Numbered from the stretch's first letter, positions 1 through 9,209 are shown. The stretch is 64,000 nucleotides of DNA from Beijerinckiaceae bacterium (GCA_027531565.1 JAPZSB010000007.1:806001-870000), one strand, 5' to 3'. Notes: generated from the letters alone by a model not told the origin. A program made the numbers and translations.

Positions 1-1
1 C

Positions 2-97
2 CACAAGACCGGCATTCCCTATGGCATCGCCCTCGCGGTTGCCGGGCTGATCGTCTATCCGCAAATGGCGATCTGGCAACGGATTGCGGGCCTCTGA
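2..97 (+). CDS. cpaA: Prepilin peptidase CpaA (C-terminal 31 residues only)
   Basis: Only the end of this gene is inside the window. The reading frame from base 2 ends in TGA and contains a GIPYG motif followed by a hydrophobic stretch, which matches the last transmembrane segment of CpaA/TadV A24-family prepilin peptidases. That family cleaves and methylates the pilin leader at the inner membrane. Its place directly before cpaB is the usual Tad order. The catalytic aspartates are outside the window, so the call rests on the short C-terminus plus context. Confidence 0.75.
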   Translation, partial: HKTGIPYGIALAVAGLIVYPQMAIWQRIAGL

Positions 98-138
98 GCC
101 GCGTTAACGGTCCGGAAAGCACGATTTTCAAGGTGCAG

Positions 139-153
139 TTAACCATACCTTGA
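139..153 (+). promoter_or_regulatory. Candidate CtrA box before cpaB
   Basis: The bases read TTAA, seven bases, then TTGA, one mismatch from the alphaproteobacterial CtrA consensus TTAA-N7-TTAA. The site lies 64 bases before the cpaB start, in the only sizeable gap of the plus-strand pilus operon. CtrA is known to control Tad/Cpa pilus genes in Caulobacter. Such a short motif can occur by chance, so this is a candidate. Confidence 0.4.
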
Positions 154-216
154 TGTTTCCCTGATGGAATGAGTCCCGAGGCGCGTGCTGCGCCGTGTGT
201 GATGGGGACTCGAGTC

Positions 217-1017
217 ATGAAACCCGCCCGCCTGATCATCGCTGGGGTCGCCGGTGTCGCCGGCCTCCTGGCGCTGCTGCTGTCCGGCCGCCAGCCGGCC
301 ACCGTCGACGTGACGGTGCCGACGGCGCCGCCCGAGGAAAAGGCCCTGACCGAGGTTCACGTGGCCAAGCAGGACCTGCCGATGGGCACGGCCCTCTCCG
401 AAGAACAGCTGGCCTGGGTGAAATGGCCGCAGGATCTCGCGGCGTCGACCATGATCCAGCGCTCGGCCCGCCCGAAGGCGATGGAAGAGTTCAAGGGCGC
501 GATCACCCGCGCCGCCTTCTTCTCGAACGAGCCGATCCGCGAGGAAAAGGTCATCAAGGGCAATGGGTCGGGCTTCCTCTCCGCCATCCTGCCCTCGGGC
601 AAGCGCGCGGTGGCGATCTCGATCGACAGCCGGGGCGCCTCGAGCGCCGGTGGTTTCATCCTGCCCAATGACTTCGTCGATGTGATCGTCACCCGGCGCG
701 ATCTCGACGCCTCGACCCGTGCAGGCACGGATATCTACCAGAGCGTGACCGTGCTGGGCGGGATCCGCGTCCTCGCGATCGGCCAGAACATCCAGGAAAA
801 GAACGGCGAGCGCGTGGTGGTCGGCGAGACGGCGACGCTCGAGCTCGATCCGGCACAGGCCGAGCAGATCCAGCTGCACCAGCGCTCGGGCACGCTGGCG
901 CTGGCCCTGCGCAGCCTTGCCGATGCCAACAAGGAAGAGGGGCCACGGGCCAAGGGACCGAGCAACTCGGTCACTGTGGTGCGGTTCGGCATTCCGCAGG
1001 AGGTTTCCAACCGATGA
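217..1017 (+). CDS. cpaB: Flp pilus assembly protein CpaB (RcpC family)
   Basis: CpaB is an inner-membrane-anchored periplasmic protein that helps the secretin assemble in the Tad (type IVc) pilus system. The 266-residue product has one N-terminal membrane segment (about residues 6-22) and a SAF-like domain (about 48-115) containing AKQDLPMGTAL, then an RcpC/CpaB C-terminal region. The ATG at 217 is chosen because GGGGAC lies just before it; ATGs at 169 and 202 lack a ribosome site. The stop overlaps the cpaC start in an ATGA. It is the first complete gene of the seven-gene cpaB-tadC run. Confidence 0.93.
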   Translation: MKPARLIIAGVAGVAGLLALLLSGRQPATVDVTVPTAPPEEKALTEVHVAKQDLPMGTALSEEQLAWVKWPQDLAASTMIQRSARPKAMEEFKGAITRAAFFSNEPIREEKVIKGNGSGFLSAILPSGKRAVAISIDSRGASSAGGFILPNDFVDVIVTRRDLDASTRAGTDIYQSVTVLGGIRVLAIGQNIQEKNGERVVVGETATLELDPAQAEQIQLHQRSGTLALALRSLADANKEEGPRAKGPSNSVTVVRFGIPQEVSNR

Positions 1018-2540
1018 CCCGCTCCGCTTCCGTTCTCAACCGTTCTCCTGCCGGTACCCTGCCCATGATCCCCCGTCTGCGTTCCCTGCTGCTTGGTGCC
1101 TGCGCCGCGATGGCCGCCGCCACGGCATTCGCCTCCCCGCCCCCAAGGCATTTCGGCGGCGTGCCGTTCGAATCGATCCCGGTGCCGCGGATCCAGCCGA
1201 ACGACAATGACCAGGTCATGGCGCGCCGGATCGATCTTTCGGTCGGCAAGTCGGTCATCATTGACCTGCCCCGCGATGCGGCGGAAGTTTTCGTGTCGGA
1301 TCCGAAAGTGGCCAATGCCGTTGTCCGGACCGCGCGGAAGGTCTTCATCATCGGGACCGGCCAGGGGACGACCAGCGTCTTCGTGACCGACAGGAACGGC
1401 GCGCAGATTGCCGCCCTCGATATCGGCGTGGCCAAGGAACTGGCCCGCGAATTGTCGATCCTGCGCGAGGTCATCAAGAAGGCGCTGCCGAAGGCCGATA
1501 TCAAGGTCACCAGTGTCGGCGACAATTTCGTCCTTTCGGGCACGGTCGACTCGGCGCTCGAGGTGCAGAGCGCGATCGACATCGCCAACAACCTTGTCGG
1601 CCAGTCGGGCGGCTTCCTCGGCATCGGCGCGACCAGCGGCAAGGTGGTCAATGCGCTTCAGGTCCGCGGCCGCGACCAGGTCATGCTGAAGGTGACGATC
1701 GCGGAAGTGCAGCGCTCGGTCCTCAAGCAGCTGGGGATCAACCTGAACGGCCAGTGGAATGTGGCGCAGTCGGGCTTCGGCCTCGTCACCGACCAGCCGT
1801 TCAGCGTGCAGCGCCAGCTGCTCTCGGAAACGGCCCTGACCGGAACGCTCAACGGCAACACCGCGACCATGCGCGCCCTCGAACGTCAGGGCGTGCTGCG
1901 CACCCTTGCGGAACCGACCCTGACCGCCATCTCCGGCGAGAGCGCGAAGTTCCTCGCCGGTGGTGAGGTGGCCATCCCGCAAGCGGAAACCTTCGATGTG
2001 GTCACCCGGTCGCGCACGGTCTCCGTGACCTACAAGCCGATCGGCGTCGCGCTGAACTTCACCCCGGTTGTCATGAGCGAGAACCGGATCTCGATCCGGC
2101 TGTCGACCGAGGTGACCGAGATCGATCCGGAAAACTCGTTCCTGCTCAACACCACGCAGGTGCCGGGCTTCCGGACCCGCAAGGCGGAAACGACGGTGGA
2201 GCTTCCTTCCGGCGCCGTGCTGGCCTCCGCCGGCCTGATCCAGCAGCAATCGCGCCAGGCCATCAACGGCCTGCCCGGGGCGATGAACATTCCGATCCTC
2301 GGCACGCTGTTCCGCAGCCGCGACTACCAGCGCTTCGAAACGGAGCTGCTGATCCTCGTGCAGCCCTTCATCGCACGGCCGAGCACGCCGGGTCAGATCG
2401 CCCGTCCCGATGACGGCTTTGCCGATGCCACCGACCCGTCGACCATCTTCATGGGCCGCCTGAACCGCACCTATGGCGCGACAGCCAAGGCCCCGGCGGC
2501 CATCAGCAAATCCGGCCCCGTGGGCTTCATCCATGACTGA
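1014..2540 (+). CDS. cpaC: Secretin CpaC of the Tad pilus
   Basis: CpaC (RcpA) forms the outer-membrane channel through which the Flp pilus leaves the cell. The 508-residue protein has a signal peptide, a pilus-assembly N domain (about 75-145, GKSVIIDLPRDAAEV), a BON-like domain (about 150-220) and a secretin core (about 290-455) with the VPGFRTRKAETTVELPSG segment typical of these channels. The start at 1014 overlaps the cpaB stop and has AGGAGG at 998-1003. An in-frame ATG at 1065 would give a more normal signal peptide, so the first 17 residues are uncertain. Confidence 0.95.
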   Translation: MTRSASVLNRSPAGTLPMIPRLRSLLLGACAAMAAATAFASPPPRHFGGVPFESIPVPRIQPNDNDQVMARRIDLSVGKSVIIDLPRDAAEVFVSDPKVANAVVRTARKVFIIGTGQGTTSVFVTDRNGAQIAALDIGVAKELARELSILREVIKKALPKADIKVTSVGDNFVLSGTVDSALEVQSAIDIANNLVGQSGGFLGIGATSGKVVNALQVRGRDQVMLKVTIAEVQRSVLKQLGINLNGQWNVAQSGFGLVTDQPFSVQRQLLSETALTGTLNGNTATMRALERQGVLRTLAEPTLTAISGESAKFLAGGEVAIPQAETFDVVTRSRTVSVTYKPIGVALNFTPVVMSENRISIRLSTEVTEIDPENSFLLNTTQVPGFRTRKAETTVELPSGAVLASAGLIQQQSRQAINGLPGAMNIPILGTLFRSRDYQRFETELLILVQPFIARPSTPGQIARPDDGFADATDPSTIFMGRLNRTYGATAKAPAAISKSGPVGFIHD

Positions 2541-2577
2541 GCCTGCCCTGCCCCCGTCTGTTCCAGGAGTTCTTCCC

Positions 2578-3273
2578 ATGCGCAACCCCCGCCCAGCCCA
2601 GACGCTCGTGATCCTCGGAGCCGCCGGATTGGTCCTTGCCGGTTGCTCCACCCTGCGCCCGACGCAGAAGGCTTTCGCCCCGGATGAATATTCGGTCCGG
2701 CACCCGATCAAGCTGGCCACCAGCCAGACCCATCTCGACGTCTTCGATACGGGCCGCCAGCTCGACCGGCGCCAGATCCAGGACCTGCAGGAATTCGCCC
2801 GCGACTATGCCCGGCATGGCCGCGGCCCGATCATCGCGGCCATTCCCGCCGGTGCGGGCGGGCATTCCACGATGGGGGCGATCCGCTCGGCCCTGTCGAG
2901 CGCCGGCGCGCATGCCCCGATCCAGGTTGCACCGTACCAGGCCGACGGACGGCTGGGCGCCGCGCCGATCCGGCTGAGCTTTGCCAAGCTTCAGGCGCAG
3001 GTGGCGAGCCAATGCGGCCTGTGGCCCGATGACCTCGCCGGCAGCCGCGACCTCGATACCTGGCAGAACCGCCCCTATTACAATCTCGGTTGCTCCTATC
3101 AGTCCGTGCTTGCTGCGCAGGTCTCGGATCCGATCGATCTCGTCCGGCCGCGCGCGGAGGGCCAGGTCGATACCGTCAAGCGCACCAAGGATATCGAGGC
3201 GTTGCGCAAGGACCAGGACCCTTCCACCAACTGGCGGAAGGACGATGCCAAGGTCAAGGAAGCGCAGCAGTAA
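2578..3273 (+). CDS. cpaD: Pilus biogenesis lipoprotein CpaD
   Basis: CpaD is an outer-membrane lipoprotein that partners the CpaC secretin. The 231-residue product has a clear lipoprotein signal ending in the lipobox LAGC (Cys23). The body contains DGRQLDR-like and YNLGCSYQ segments that fit the family. The start at 2578 is chosen because AGGAG precedes it by nine bases and it gives a normal signal peptide; an upstream in-frame start would add a proline-rich tail overlapping cpaC. It lies 37 bases after cpaC and 28 before cpaE. Confidence 0.9.
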   Translation: MRNPRPAQTLVILGAAGLVLAGCSTLRPTQKAFAPDEYSVRHPIKLATSQTHLDVFDTGRQLDRRQIQDLQEFARDYARHGRGPIIAAIPAGAGGHSTMGAIRSALSSAGAHAPIQVAPYQADGRLGAAPIRLSFAKLQAQVASQCGLWPDDLAGSRDLDTWQNRPYYNLGCSYQSVLAAQVSDPIDLVRPRAEGQVDTVKRTKDIEALRKDQDPSTNWRKDDAKVKEAQQ

Positions 3274-3301
3274 ACCGCGAAGCGAGTCTGGAGACGTGAC
3301 A

Positions 3302-4540
3302 ATGGCCGAGATCACCGTAGCGCCGCTGCCCCATATCGCCATCCAGGTCTTTTCGGAGACCGGGCAGGTGGCGGCCGTGGTGGAAGAAGCACGGCATGAC
3401 CGCCGGATGGCAAAAGCGCAGGTCCGCATCCAGGCGGGCGGCGTGGCGGCTGCCGCGGAAGCCTACCGCGACGCGCCGACCCCCAACGTGATCGTGATCG
3501 AGACCGTGACGGACAGCCACACGCTGCTCGACAGCCTCGATGAGCTCGCCGGCTATTGCGACGAGGGCACGCGCGTGGTGGTGATCGGCCATGTCAACGA
3601 CGTGCCGCTCTACCGCGAGTTGATGCGTCGCGGGGTCAGTGAATATCTGGTCGCCCCGATCAATGTCCTCGGCTTCGTGACCGCGCTGTCGGAGATCTTC
3701 ACGAATCCCGGTGCCAAGCCGGTCGGGCGGACAATCGCCGTCGTCGGGGCCAAGGGGGGGATCGGGGCGTCCACCATCGCCCATAACCTCGCCTACACGA
3801 TCGCCACCGATCTCGAGGTGGAATCGGTCATCGTCGACCTGGACCTCCCCTTCGGAACGGCCGGTCTCGACTTCAACCAGGACCCGCCGCAGGGGGTCAT
3901 GGAAGCGGCCTTCGACCCGAGCCGCGTCGACCCCAACATGATCGAGCGCCTGCTCTCGCGCGTCGTGCCGAATCTCAGCCTGATGGCCGCGCCGTCCAAT
4001 CTCGAGCGGCTCTACGATTTCGGTCCGGATACGTTCGATCCGCTGGCAGATGCCCTGCGCCAGACGGTTCCGGCCATCGTGTTCGACGTCCCGCATGTCT
4101 GGACAGGCTGGAGCCGCACCGTGCTGACGCGGGCGGACGAGATCGTCGTCGTCGCGGCGCCGGACCTCGCCAACCTGCGCAACGCCAAGAACCTGATCGA
4201 CACGCTGACCCTGGCCCGCCCGCAGGATCCCAAGCCGAAGCTGGTGCTCAATCAGGTCGGCATGCCCAAGAAGCCCGAAATCGCTGCAGCGGAATTCGCC
4301 AAGGCGCTGGACTGCCCGCCCCTGGCAACGATCAGCTTCGATACCGCCCTGTTCGGCCTCGCCAACAACAACGGGCAGATGATTGCCGAGCTGCAGCCGA
4401 AATCGAAGGCCCGCGATGCCTTCCTCGACATGGCCAAGGCCCTGATGGGCCGTCAGGAAGCGGTGCGGCACAAGAAGTCGCTCCTGTCCAGCCTGCGCGA
4501 AAGGCTCAACGGTCTTTCGGGCAAGACGAAAGCGGCCTGA
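3302..4540 (+). CDS. cpaE: Pilus localisation ATPase CpaE (TadZ)
   Basis: CpaE/TadZ is a ParA/MinD-like ATPase that places the pilus machine, often at a pole. The 412-residue protein has an N-terminal receiver-like domain (about 10-125) and a P-loop ATPase with the deviant Walker A GAKGGIGAST (lysine near residue 151). The later VIVDLDLPFG and LVLNQVG segments also fit the family. GGAG at 3290-3293 precedes the ATG at 3302. In-frame sequence continues upstream across the end of cpaD, but it is a proline/arginine-rich shadow. Confidence 0.93.
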   Translation: MAEITVAPLPHIAIQVFSETGQVAAVVEEARHDRRMAKAQVRIQAGGVAAAAEAYRDAPTPNVIVIETVTDSHTLLDSLDELAGYCDEGTRVVVIGHVNDVPLYRELMRRGVSEYLVAPINVLGFVTALSEIFTNPGAKPVGRTIAVVGAKGGIGASTIAHNLAYTIATDLEVESVIVDLDLPFGTAGLDFNQDPPQGVMEAAFDPSRVDPNMIERLLSRVVPNLSLMAAPSNLERLYDFGPDTFDPLADALRQTVPAIVFDVPHVWTGWSRTVLTRADEIVVVAAPDLANLRNAKNLIDTLTLARPQDPKPKLVLNQVGMPKKPEIAAAEFAKALDCPPLATISFDTALFGLANNNGQMIAELQPKSKARDAFLDMAKALMGRQEAVRHKKSLLSSLRERLNGLSGKTKAA

Positions 4541-4561
4541 CGGGCGGCAAGCGAGGTCGGA

Positions 4562-6037
4562 ATGTTCGGAAAACGGACGCATATCACGCCGGGAACGCCC
4601 CCCGCCGCTTCGAAGCCGGCGGCAAGCCCTGCCGCGCCGGCGCCGGAAATCCGTCGCGAGGAATCCCGGCCGGCGGCCGCTGCGGCACCGCTGGCGGCCA
4701 TCCGGCAGCCCACACCGCCGCCGGTCCAGGCCTCGCCGCAGCGATCCGACCAGTATTACCAGACCAAGAGCATGATCTTCGGCGCGATGATCGAGTCGAT
4801 CGATCTGTCGCAGCTGGCCAAGCTTGATTCCGCCAGCGCGCGGGATGAGCTGCGGGATGTCATCACCGAGATCCTCGCGCTCAAGAATGTCGCGATGTCC
4901 ATCGCCGAGCAGGAAGACATGCTCGACGATATCTGCAACGACGTGCTCGGCTTCGGCCCGCTCGAACCGTTGCTGGCCCGCGACGACATCGCGGACATCA
5001 TGGTCAATGGCGCCGACCGGACCTTCATCGAAGTCGGCGGCAAGATCCAGCTGACGAATATCCGTTTCCGCGACAATGCGCAGCTGATGAATATCTGCCA
5101 GCGCATTGTCAGCCAGGTCGGCCGTCGCGTCGACGAAGCCTCGCCGATCTGCGATGCGCGCCTGCTCGATGGCTCCCGCGTCAACGTGATCGCCCCGCCG
5201 CTGGCGATTGACGGCGCCGCGCTGACGATCCGCAAGTTCAAGAAGGACAAGCTGACCCTCGAACAGCTGACGAAATTCGGCTCGATCTCGCCCGAAGGCG
5301 CGGATGTGCTGAAGATCATCGGCCGCGTCCGCTGCAATGTCGTGGTGTCCGGTGGCACCGGCTCCGGCAAGACCACGCTGCTGAACTGCCTCACCCGCTA
5401 TATCGACGAGGACGAGCGCATCATCACCTGCGAGGACGCGGCCGAACTGCAGCTCCAGCAGCCGCATGTCGTGCGGCTCGAAACGCGCCCGCCGAACCTC
5501 GAGGGCCAGGGCGCCATCACGATGCGCGACCTCGTCAAGAACTGCCTCCGCATGCGTCCGGAGCGGATCATCGTCGGCGAAGTCCGCGGGCCGGAAGTGT
5601 TCGACCTGCTGCAGGCCATGAATACCGGCCATGACGGCTCGATGGGCACGATCCACGCCAACAGCCCGCGTGAATGCCTCGCCCGTATGGAAGCGATGAT
5701 CGCGATGGGCGGCTATTCGCTGCCGCCGAAAACCGTCCGCGAGATGATCACCTCGTCGGTGGATATCATCGTCCAGGCGCAGCGCCTGCGCGACGGTTCG
5801 CGCCGCATCACGCACATCACCGAGGTGATGGGAATGGAAGGCGACGTGATCGTCACGCAGGACCTGTTCGTCTTCGATATCCAGGGCGAGGACGCGAATG
5901 GCCGGGTGATCGGCAAGCACAAATCGACCGGGATCGGCCGGCCGCGCATGTGGGAACGCGCGCGCTATTACGGCGAAGACAGGCGCCTCGCCGCGGCACT
6001 CGATGCCGCCGAGGTCAAGGACGAGCGGGTGGCCTGA
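4562..6037 (+). CDS. cpaF: Pilus assembly ATPase CpaF (TadA)
   Basis: CpaF is the cytoplasmic hexameric motor that powers Flp pilus extension and retraction. The 491-residue protein starts with a disordered alanine/proline-rich tail (about 1-65). A type II/IV secretion ATPase core follows, with Walker [10 protein letters not shown] (Lys270), the Walker B region [14 protein letters not shown] and the histidine-box segment [12 protein letters not shown]. Its length fits CpaF. GAGG precedes the ATG at 4562, 21 bases after cpaE. The tadB start follows its stop by two bases. Confidence 0.96.
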   Translation: MFGKRTHITPGTPPAASKPAASPAAPAPEIRREESRPAAAAAPLAAIRQPTPPPVQASPQRSDQYYQTKSMIFGAMIESIDLSQLAKLDSASARDELRDVITEILALKNVAMSIAEQEDMLDDICNDVLGFGPLEPLLARDDIADIMVNGADRTFIEVGGKIQLTNIRFRDNAQLMNICQRIVSQVGRRVDEASPICDARLLDGSRVNVIAPPLAIDGAALTIRKFKKDKLTLEQLTKFGSISPEGADVLKIIGRVRCNVVVSGGTGSGKTTLLNCLTRYIDEDERIITCEDAAELQLQQPHVVRLETRPPNLEGQGAITMRDLVKNCLRMRPERIIVGEVRGPEVFDLLQAMNTGHDGSMGTIHANSPRECLARMEAMIAMGGYSLPPKTVREMITSSVDIIVQAQRLRDGSRRITHITEVMGMEGDVIVTQDLFVFDIQGEDANGRVIGKHKSTGIGRPRMWERARYYGEDRRLAAALDAAEVKDERVA

Positions 6038-6039
6038 GC

Positions 6040-7008
6040 ATGGATGCCAACCAGCTCCTCGTCGCCATTCTCGCCTTTGTTGCCGTCGGCGGAATCGGCG
6101 TCGCCTTCCTCGAACCCCTGCTTTCGGGCGCCAACCGCGCCGAGAAGCGCCAGGCCGCGCTTGTCGATCCGCGTTCTCGGCGCAAGGCGGCGGAAGAGGC
6201 GGGCAACCGTCGCAAGCAGATTGCCGATACGCTGAAGGAACTCGAACAGCGCCAGAAGGCCCAGAAACTCACCTTCGAGCAGCGCTGCGAGCAGGCCGGC
6301 GTCGAATGGACCAAGAAGACCTTCATCCTGATCTCGATCGGCTGCGCGCTCGGCGTGGGTTTAGTGCTGCTCCTGATCACCAAGCAGCCGATCCTTGCCG
6401 CTGGCGGCATGTTTGTCGGCGGGCTCGGCCTGCCGCGATGGATCCTGACACGCATGGCGCGGAAGCGGCAGAAACTGTTCATGGAGGAGTTTCCGAACGC
6501 CATCGACGCAATCGTCCGCGGCATCCGGTCCGGCCTGCCGCTGAATGATTGCCTGCGCCTGATCGCGCTCGAGGCGAAGGAGCCCCTCAAGAGCGAGTTC
6601 CGGGGTGTCGTCGAGGCCCAGGCCATGGGCGTGTCCGTCGCCGAGGGGATCATGAAGATCTTCGAACGGATTCCGCTGGCCGAGGTCAATTTCTTCGGCA
6701 TCGTCATCCAGATCCAGGCCAAGTCGGGCGGCAATCTCGGCGAGATCCTGTCCAACCTGTCCCGCGTGATCCGGGACCGGAAGAAGCTTCGCGAAAAGGT
6801 CGATGCGATGAGCACGGAGGCCAAGGCCTCGGCCTCGATCATCGGGGCGCTGCCGTTCCTCGTCGGGTTCCTCGTCTATATGGGCAACCCCGCCTATATC
6901 GAGCTTCTCTGGTTGACCAAGGCCGGACAGATCGGGCTCGGGGCCTGCTTAGTCATCATGGGCGTCGGCATCATGGTGATGAAGAAAATGATCAATTTCG
7001 ACATCTAG
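6040..7008 (+). CDS. tadB: Tad platform protein TadB
   Basis: TadB is an inner-membrane T2SSF-type platform protein that works with CpaF. The 322-residue product has an N-terminal membrane segment, a basic linker, two hydrophobic segments near residues 90-130, the T2SSF domain (about 155-285, including RSGLPLNDCLR and KSGGNLGEILSNLS) and two more segments at the end. The ATG at 6040 follows the cpaF stop almost directly, which suggests translational coupling. tadC starts 12 bases later, and the two proteins normally pair in the membrane. Confidence 0.93.
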   Translation: MDANQLLVAILAFVAVGGIGVAFLEPLLSGANRAEKRQAALVDPRSRRKAAEEAGNRRKQIADTLKELEQRQKAQKLTFEQRCEQAGVEWTKKTFILISIGCALGVGLVLLLITKQPILAAGGMFVGGLGLPRWILTRMARKRQKLFMEEFPNAIDAIVRGIRSGLPLNDCLRLIALEAKEPLKSEFRGVVEAQAMGVSVAEGIMKIFERIPLAEVNFFGIVIQIQAKSGGNLGEILSNLSRVIRDRKKLREKVDAMSTEAKASASIIGALPFLVGFLVYMGNPAYIELLWLTKAGQIGLGACLVIMGVGIMVMKKMINFDI

Positions 7009-7020
7009 GGTCCGGGCGCC

Positions 7021-7995
7021 ATGATCGACAAGCTGACCGATCCCTCCTTCATCGCCTCGGTCCTGACGGCGATTGCCGTTTCGGCCACCGTGATCACCCT
7101 CGGCCTGCCGCTTCTCGAGCGCAACGAGATGCGCGACAAGATGAATGCCGTCGCGCTCGAGCGCGACCGGATCCGGGCCCGGGAGCGCGAGCGCCTCAAC
7201 CAGCAGCAGAAGGCCGGCCCGAAGCCGACGCTCCGCTCCAGCCCCGGCGCCCGGGCGAAGCAGATCGTCGACAAGTTCAACCTTCAGAAATGGCTGAGTT
7301 CGGAAACCGCCAGCGAAAAGCTGCTCCGCGCAGGCCTCCGTGGCCCCAAGGCGGAAACGACCTTCCTCGTGGCACGGCTTTTCGCGCCGATCGGCCTGAT
7401 CCTGTTCGCGATCTTCTACCTGCTGATCAACAAGGGGTTCGGCCTCCCCGTGGGAGGGCAGATCGGCGCCGTGATCGCGGCGGCCTATCTCGGGATCAAG
7501 GCGCCGGAAATCTACCTGTCGAACCTCACATCGAAGCGGCAGGCCTCGATGCGGCGGGCCTTCCCCGATGCGCTCGACCTTCTGCTGATCTGCGTGGAAT
7601 CGGGCATGTCGATCGAGCATGCCTTCCGCAAGGTCTCGACCGAAATCGGCACCGCCTCGGTGCCGATGGCCGAGGAACTGGCGCTGACCACGGCGGAACT
7701 TTCCTACCTGCCGGAGCGCCGGCAGGCCTACGAGAACCTGGCCAAGCGGACGGGGCTCGACAATGTGAAATCGGTGACGACGGTGCTGATCCAGGCCGAG
7801 CGCTACGGCACGCCGCTGGGGCAGGCCCTGCGCGTGCTGGCACAGGAAAGCCGGGACCAGCGCATGACTGCCGCCGAGAAAAAGGCGGCCGCCCTGCCGC
7901 CGAAGCTGACCGTGCCGATGATCGTGTTCTTCATGCCAGCCCTGTTCATCGTCATCCTGACGCCGGCGCTGATCCAGATCTTCAAGTGGAAATAG
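7021..7995 (+). CDS. tadC: Tad platform protein TadC
   Basis: TadC is the second T2SSF-type inner-membrane platform protein. The 324-residue product has an N-terminal membrane segment, a glutamine/arginine-rich linker, a central pair of hydrophobic segments (about 115-165), the T2SSF core (about 180-300, including DLLLICVESGMSIEHAF and YGTPLGQALRVLA) and a C-terminal membrane segment. It is the last gene of the plus-strand unit; a strong hairpin lies 40 bases after the stop. The pseudopilin and minor pilin genes (tadE, tadF, tadG) do not follow. Confidence 0.93.
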   Translation: MIDKLTDPSFIASVLTAIAVSATVITLGLPLLERNEMRDKMNAVALERDRIRARERERLNQQQKAGPKPTLRSSPGARAKQIVDKFNLQKWLSSETASEKLLRAGLRGPKAETTFLVARLFAPIGLILFAIFYLLINKGFGLPVGGQIGAVIAAAYLGIKAPEIYLSNLTSKRQASMRRAFPDALDLLLICVESGMSIEHAFRKVSTEIGTASVPMAEELALTTAELSYLPERRQAYENLAKRTGLDNVKSVTTVLIQAERYGTPLGQALRVLAQESRDQRMTAAEKKAAALPPKLTVPMIVFFMPALFIVILTPALIQIFKWK

Positions 7996-8034
7996 GGCTG
8001 CGGCCCGCCCAAGGTGTCCGGCTCGCGCCACACG

Positions 8035-8078
8035 AAACAACGAAAGGCCCGGATTGTGTCCCGGGCCTTTCGTTGTTT
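8035..8078. terminator. Bidirectional terminator between tadC and tadD
   Basis: Two perfect 18-base inverted arms (8035-8052 and 8061-8078) flank an eight-base loop. The outer ends are A-rich on the left and T-rich on the right, so the hairpin can end transcripts on either strand. That suits the convergent genes on each side. It is the longest perfect hairpin I found in the window. Confidence 0.9.
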
Positions 8079-8116
8079 CTGGAAGCGTTCGGAACCGGCA
8101 GCCGGCCGGCAGAAGC

Positions 8117-9091
8117 CTAGCCGCGCGGTTCGTTCTCGGCCGATGCCGGATCCTGACCGCGGATCCGGCCGCTCAGGCCGAACAGGCCTCCCTCTTTCGG
8201 GCGGATGGCGCCTTGAGCCGGCGGCGCCGTCAGGGCCGGATTGATGGCCGGAGCAGCCTGTGTCGCTTGCGGAGCCGGGCGGACCGGCGGCGGGCTCGGC
8301 TGCGGGGCCGGTTGGGTCAGGGCAACCGGCGTGGCTGTCACGGACGTCGCGGCCTGCGGCTGGGCAGATCTGGCGCGGGCCGGAGCGGCAGGGCGGGCAG
8401 CGGCTGGCGTGCCGGCCCGCAATTGCTGCGCCAGCGCCAGATTCGCCTGGATGCGCGGATCCGGATTCGGCCGGTTGACGGCGCGCCGGAGAACTTCCTC
8501 CGCCCGGTCGAGTTCGCGGGTGAGCACAAAGGACAGGCCAAGATTGTTGAGGATGGACGGCTCGTCCGGCGCGATCTTCAGCGCCCGCTGGTAGAAGTCC
8601 CGCGCCCGCTGGTGCTGGCCCTGCTGGTCGGCGATCGAGCCCATGGTGGAGAGAACGCGCCAGTTCGGGCGATCCTCCGTATGGGCCTGCGCGAGGACGC
8701 TGCTGGCCTCGTCCAGCCGGCCGATATCGGCCAGTGCCTTGCCATAGGCGGCGGCGATATCCCGGTCTCCGACATTGGCGACAGAGGCCCGCTGCAACAC
8801 CGCAACGGCCTGCTGATGCTGGCCGCTGGCCCTCAGCGCATTGGCATAATCGAGCGAGGCCTGCTTGTCGCCGGGCCGCGAATCATAGCGCCGGGCCAAG
8901 CTGGCCATCCCTGAAGGCGAGATGGCGGCATTGGTGCCGGCCGGAGAACCGGCATCGTTCAGGGAGCCGGTGAAGGAATCAAGACGCGTGGAGCATCCAC
9001 CGAGCAGCAGGGCGGCCAGCACCAGCGGGGCGAGACGGGTCCCGGCGCGCAGATCCGGCACCGCAGGAATGGGCAACGGGAGCTTCATCAT
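8117..9091 (-). CDS. tadD: TPR lipoprotein TadD
   Basis: TadD is a tetratricopeptide lipoprotein needed for Flp pilus assembly, thought to help the secretin. The 324-residue product has a lipoprotein signal with lipobox LGGC (Cys33). Several TPR units follow between about residues 60 and 215 (for example DYANALRASGQHQQAV and ILNNLGLSFVLTRELDRAEE), then a long proline/alanine-rich tail. The first of two adjacent ATGs (9091, 9088) is used; AGGA lies upstream. It is convergent with tadC and has its own promoter region shared with the aminopeptidase gene. Confidence 0.88.
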   Translation of the reverse strand: MMKLPLPIPAVPDLRAGTRLAPLVLAALLLGGCSTRLDSFTGSLNDAGSPAGTNAAISPSGMASLARRYDSRPGDKQASLDYANALRASGQHQQAVAVLQRASVANVGDRDIAAAYGKALADIGRLDEASSVLAQAHTEDRPNWRVLSTMGSIADQQGQHQRARDFYQRALKIAPDEPSILNNLGLSFVLTRELDRAEEVLRRAVNRPNPDPRIQANLALAQQLRAGTPAAARPAAPARARSAQPQAATSVTATPVALTQPAPQPSPPPVRPAPQATQAAPAINPALTAPPAQGAIRPKEGGLFGLSGRIRGQDPASAENEPRG

Positions 9092-9194
9092 CGGCAATCC
9101 TGACCTCACGTCTGCGACCGGTTTCGGACACGGGCCGTTCTCCGGATCCGGCAATCGGCGGCCCTTGTTGAGAAAAAGGAATAACTCGTTAACC

Positions 9195-9209
9195 CTAATC
9201 AGATGTTAA
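9195..9209 (-). promoter_or_regulatory. Candidate CtrA box between tadD and the aminopeptidase gene
   Basis: On the minus strand the bases read TTAA, seven bases, TTAG, one mismatch from TTAA-N7-TTAA. A further TTAAC lies at 9189-9193. The site is 104 bases before the tadD start and 34 before the divergent aminopeptidase start. A similar box before cpaB supports joint control of the two pilus units, but the motif is short. Confidence 0.4.

Noticed and set aside
3254-5920. An 888-codon open frame opposite cpaE and cpaF
   Set aside because: Antisense shadow of two conserved ATPase genes, with no ribosome site or motif.
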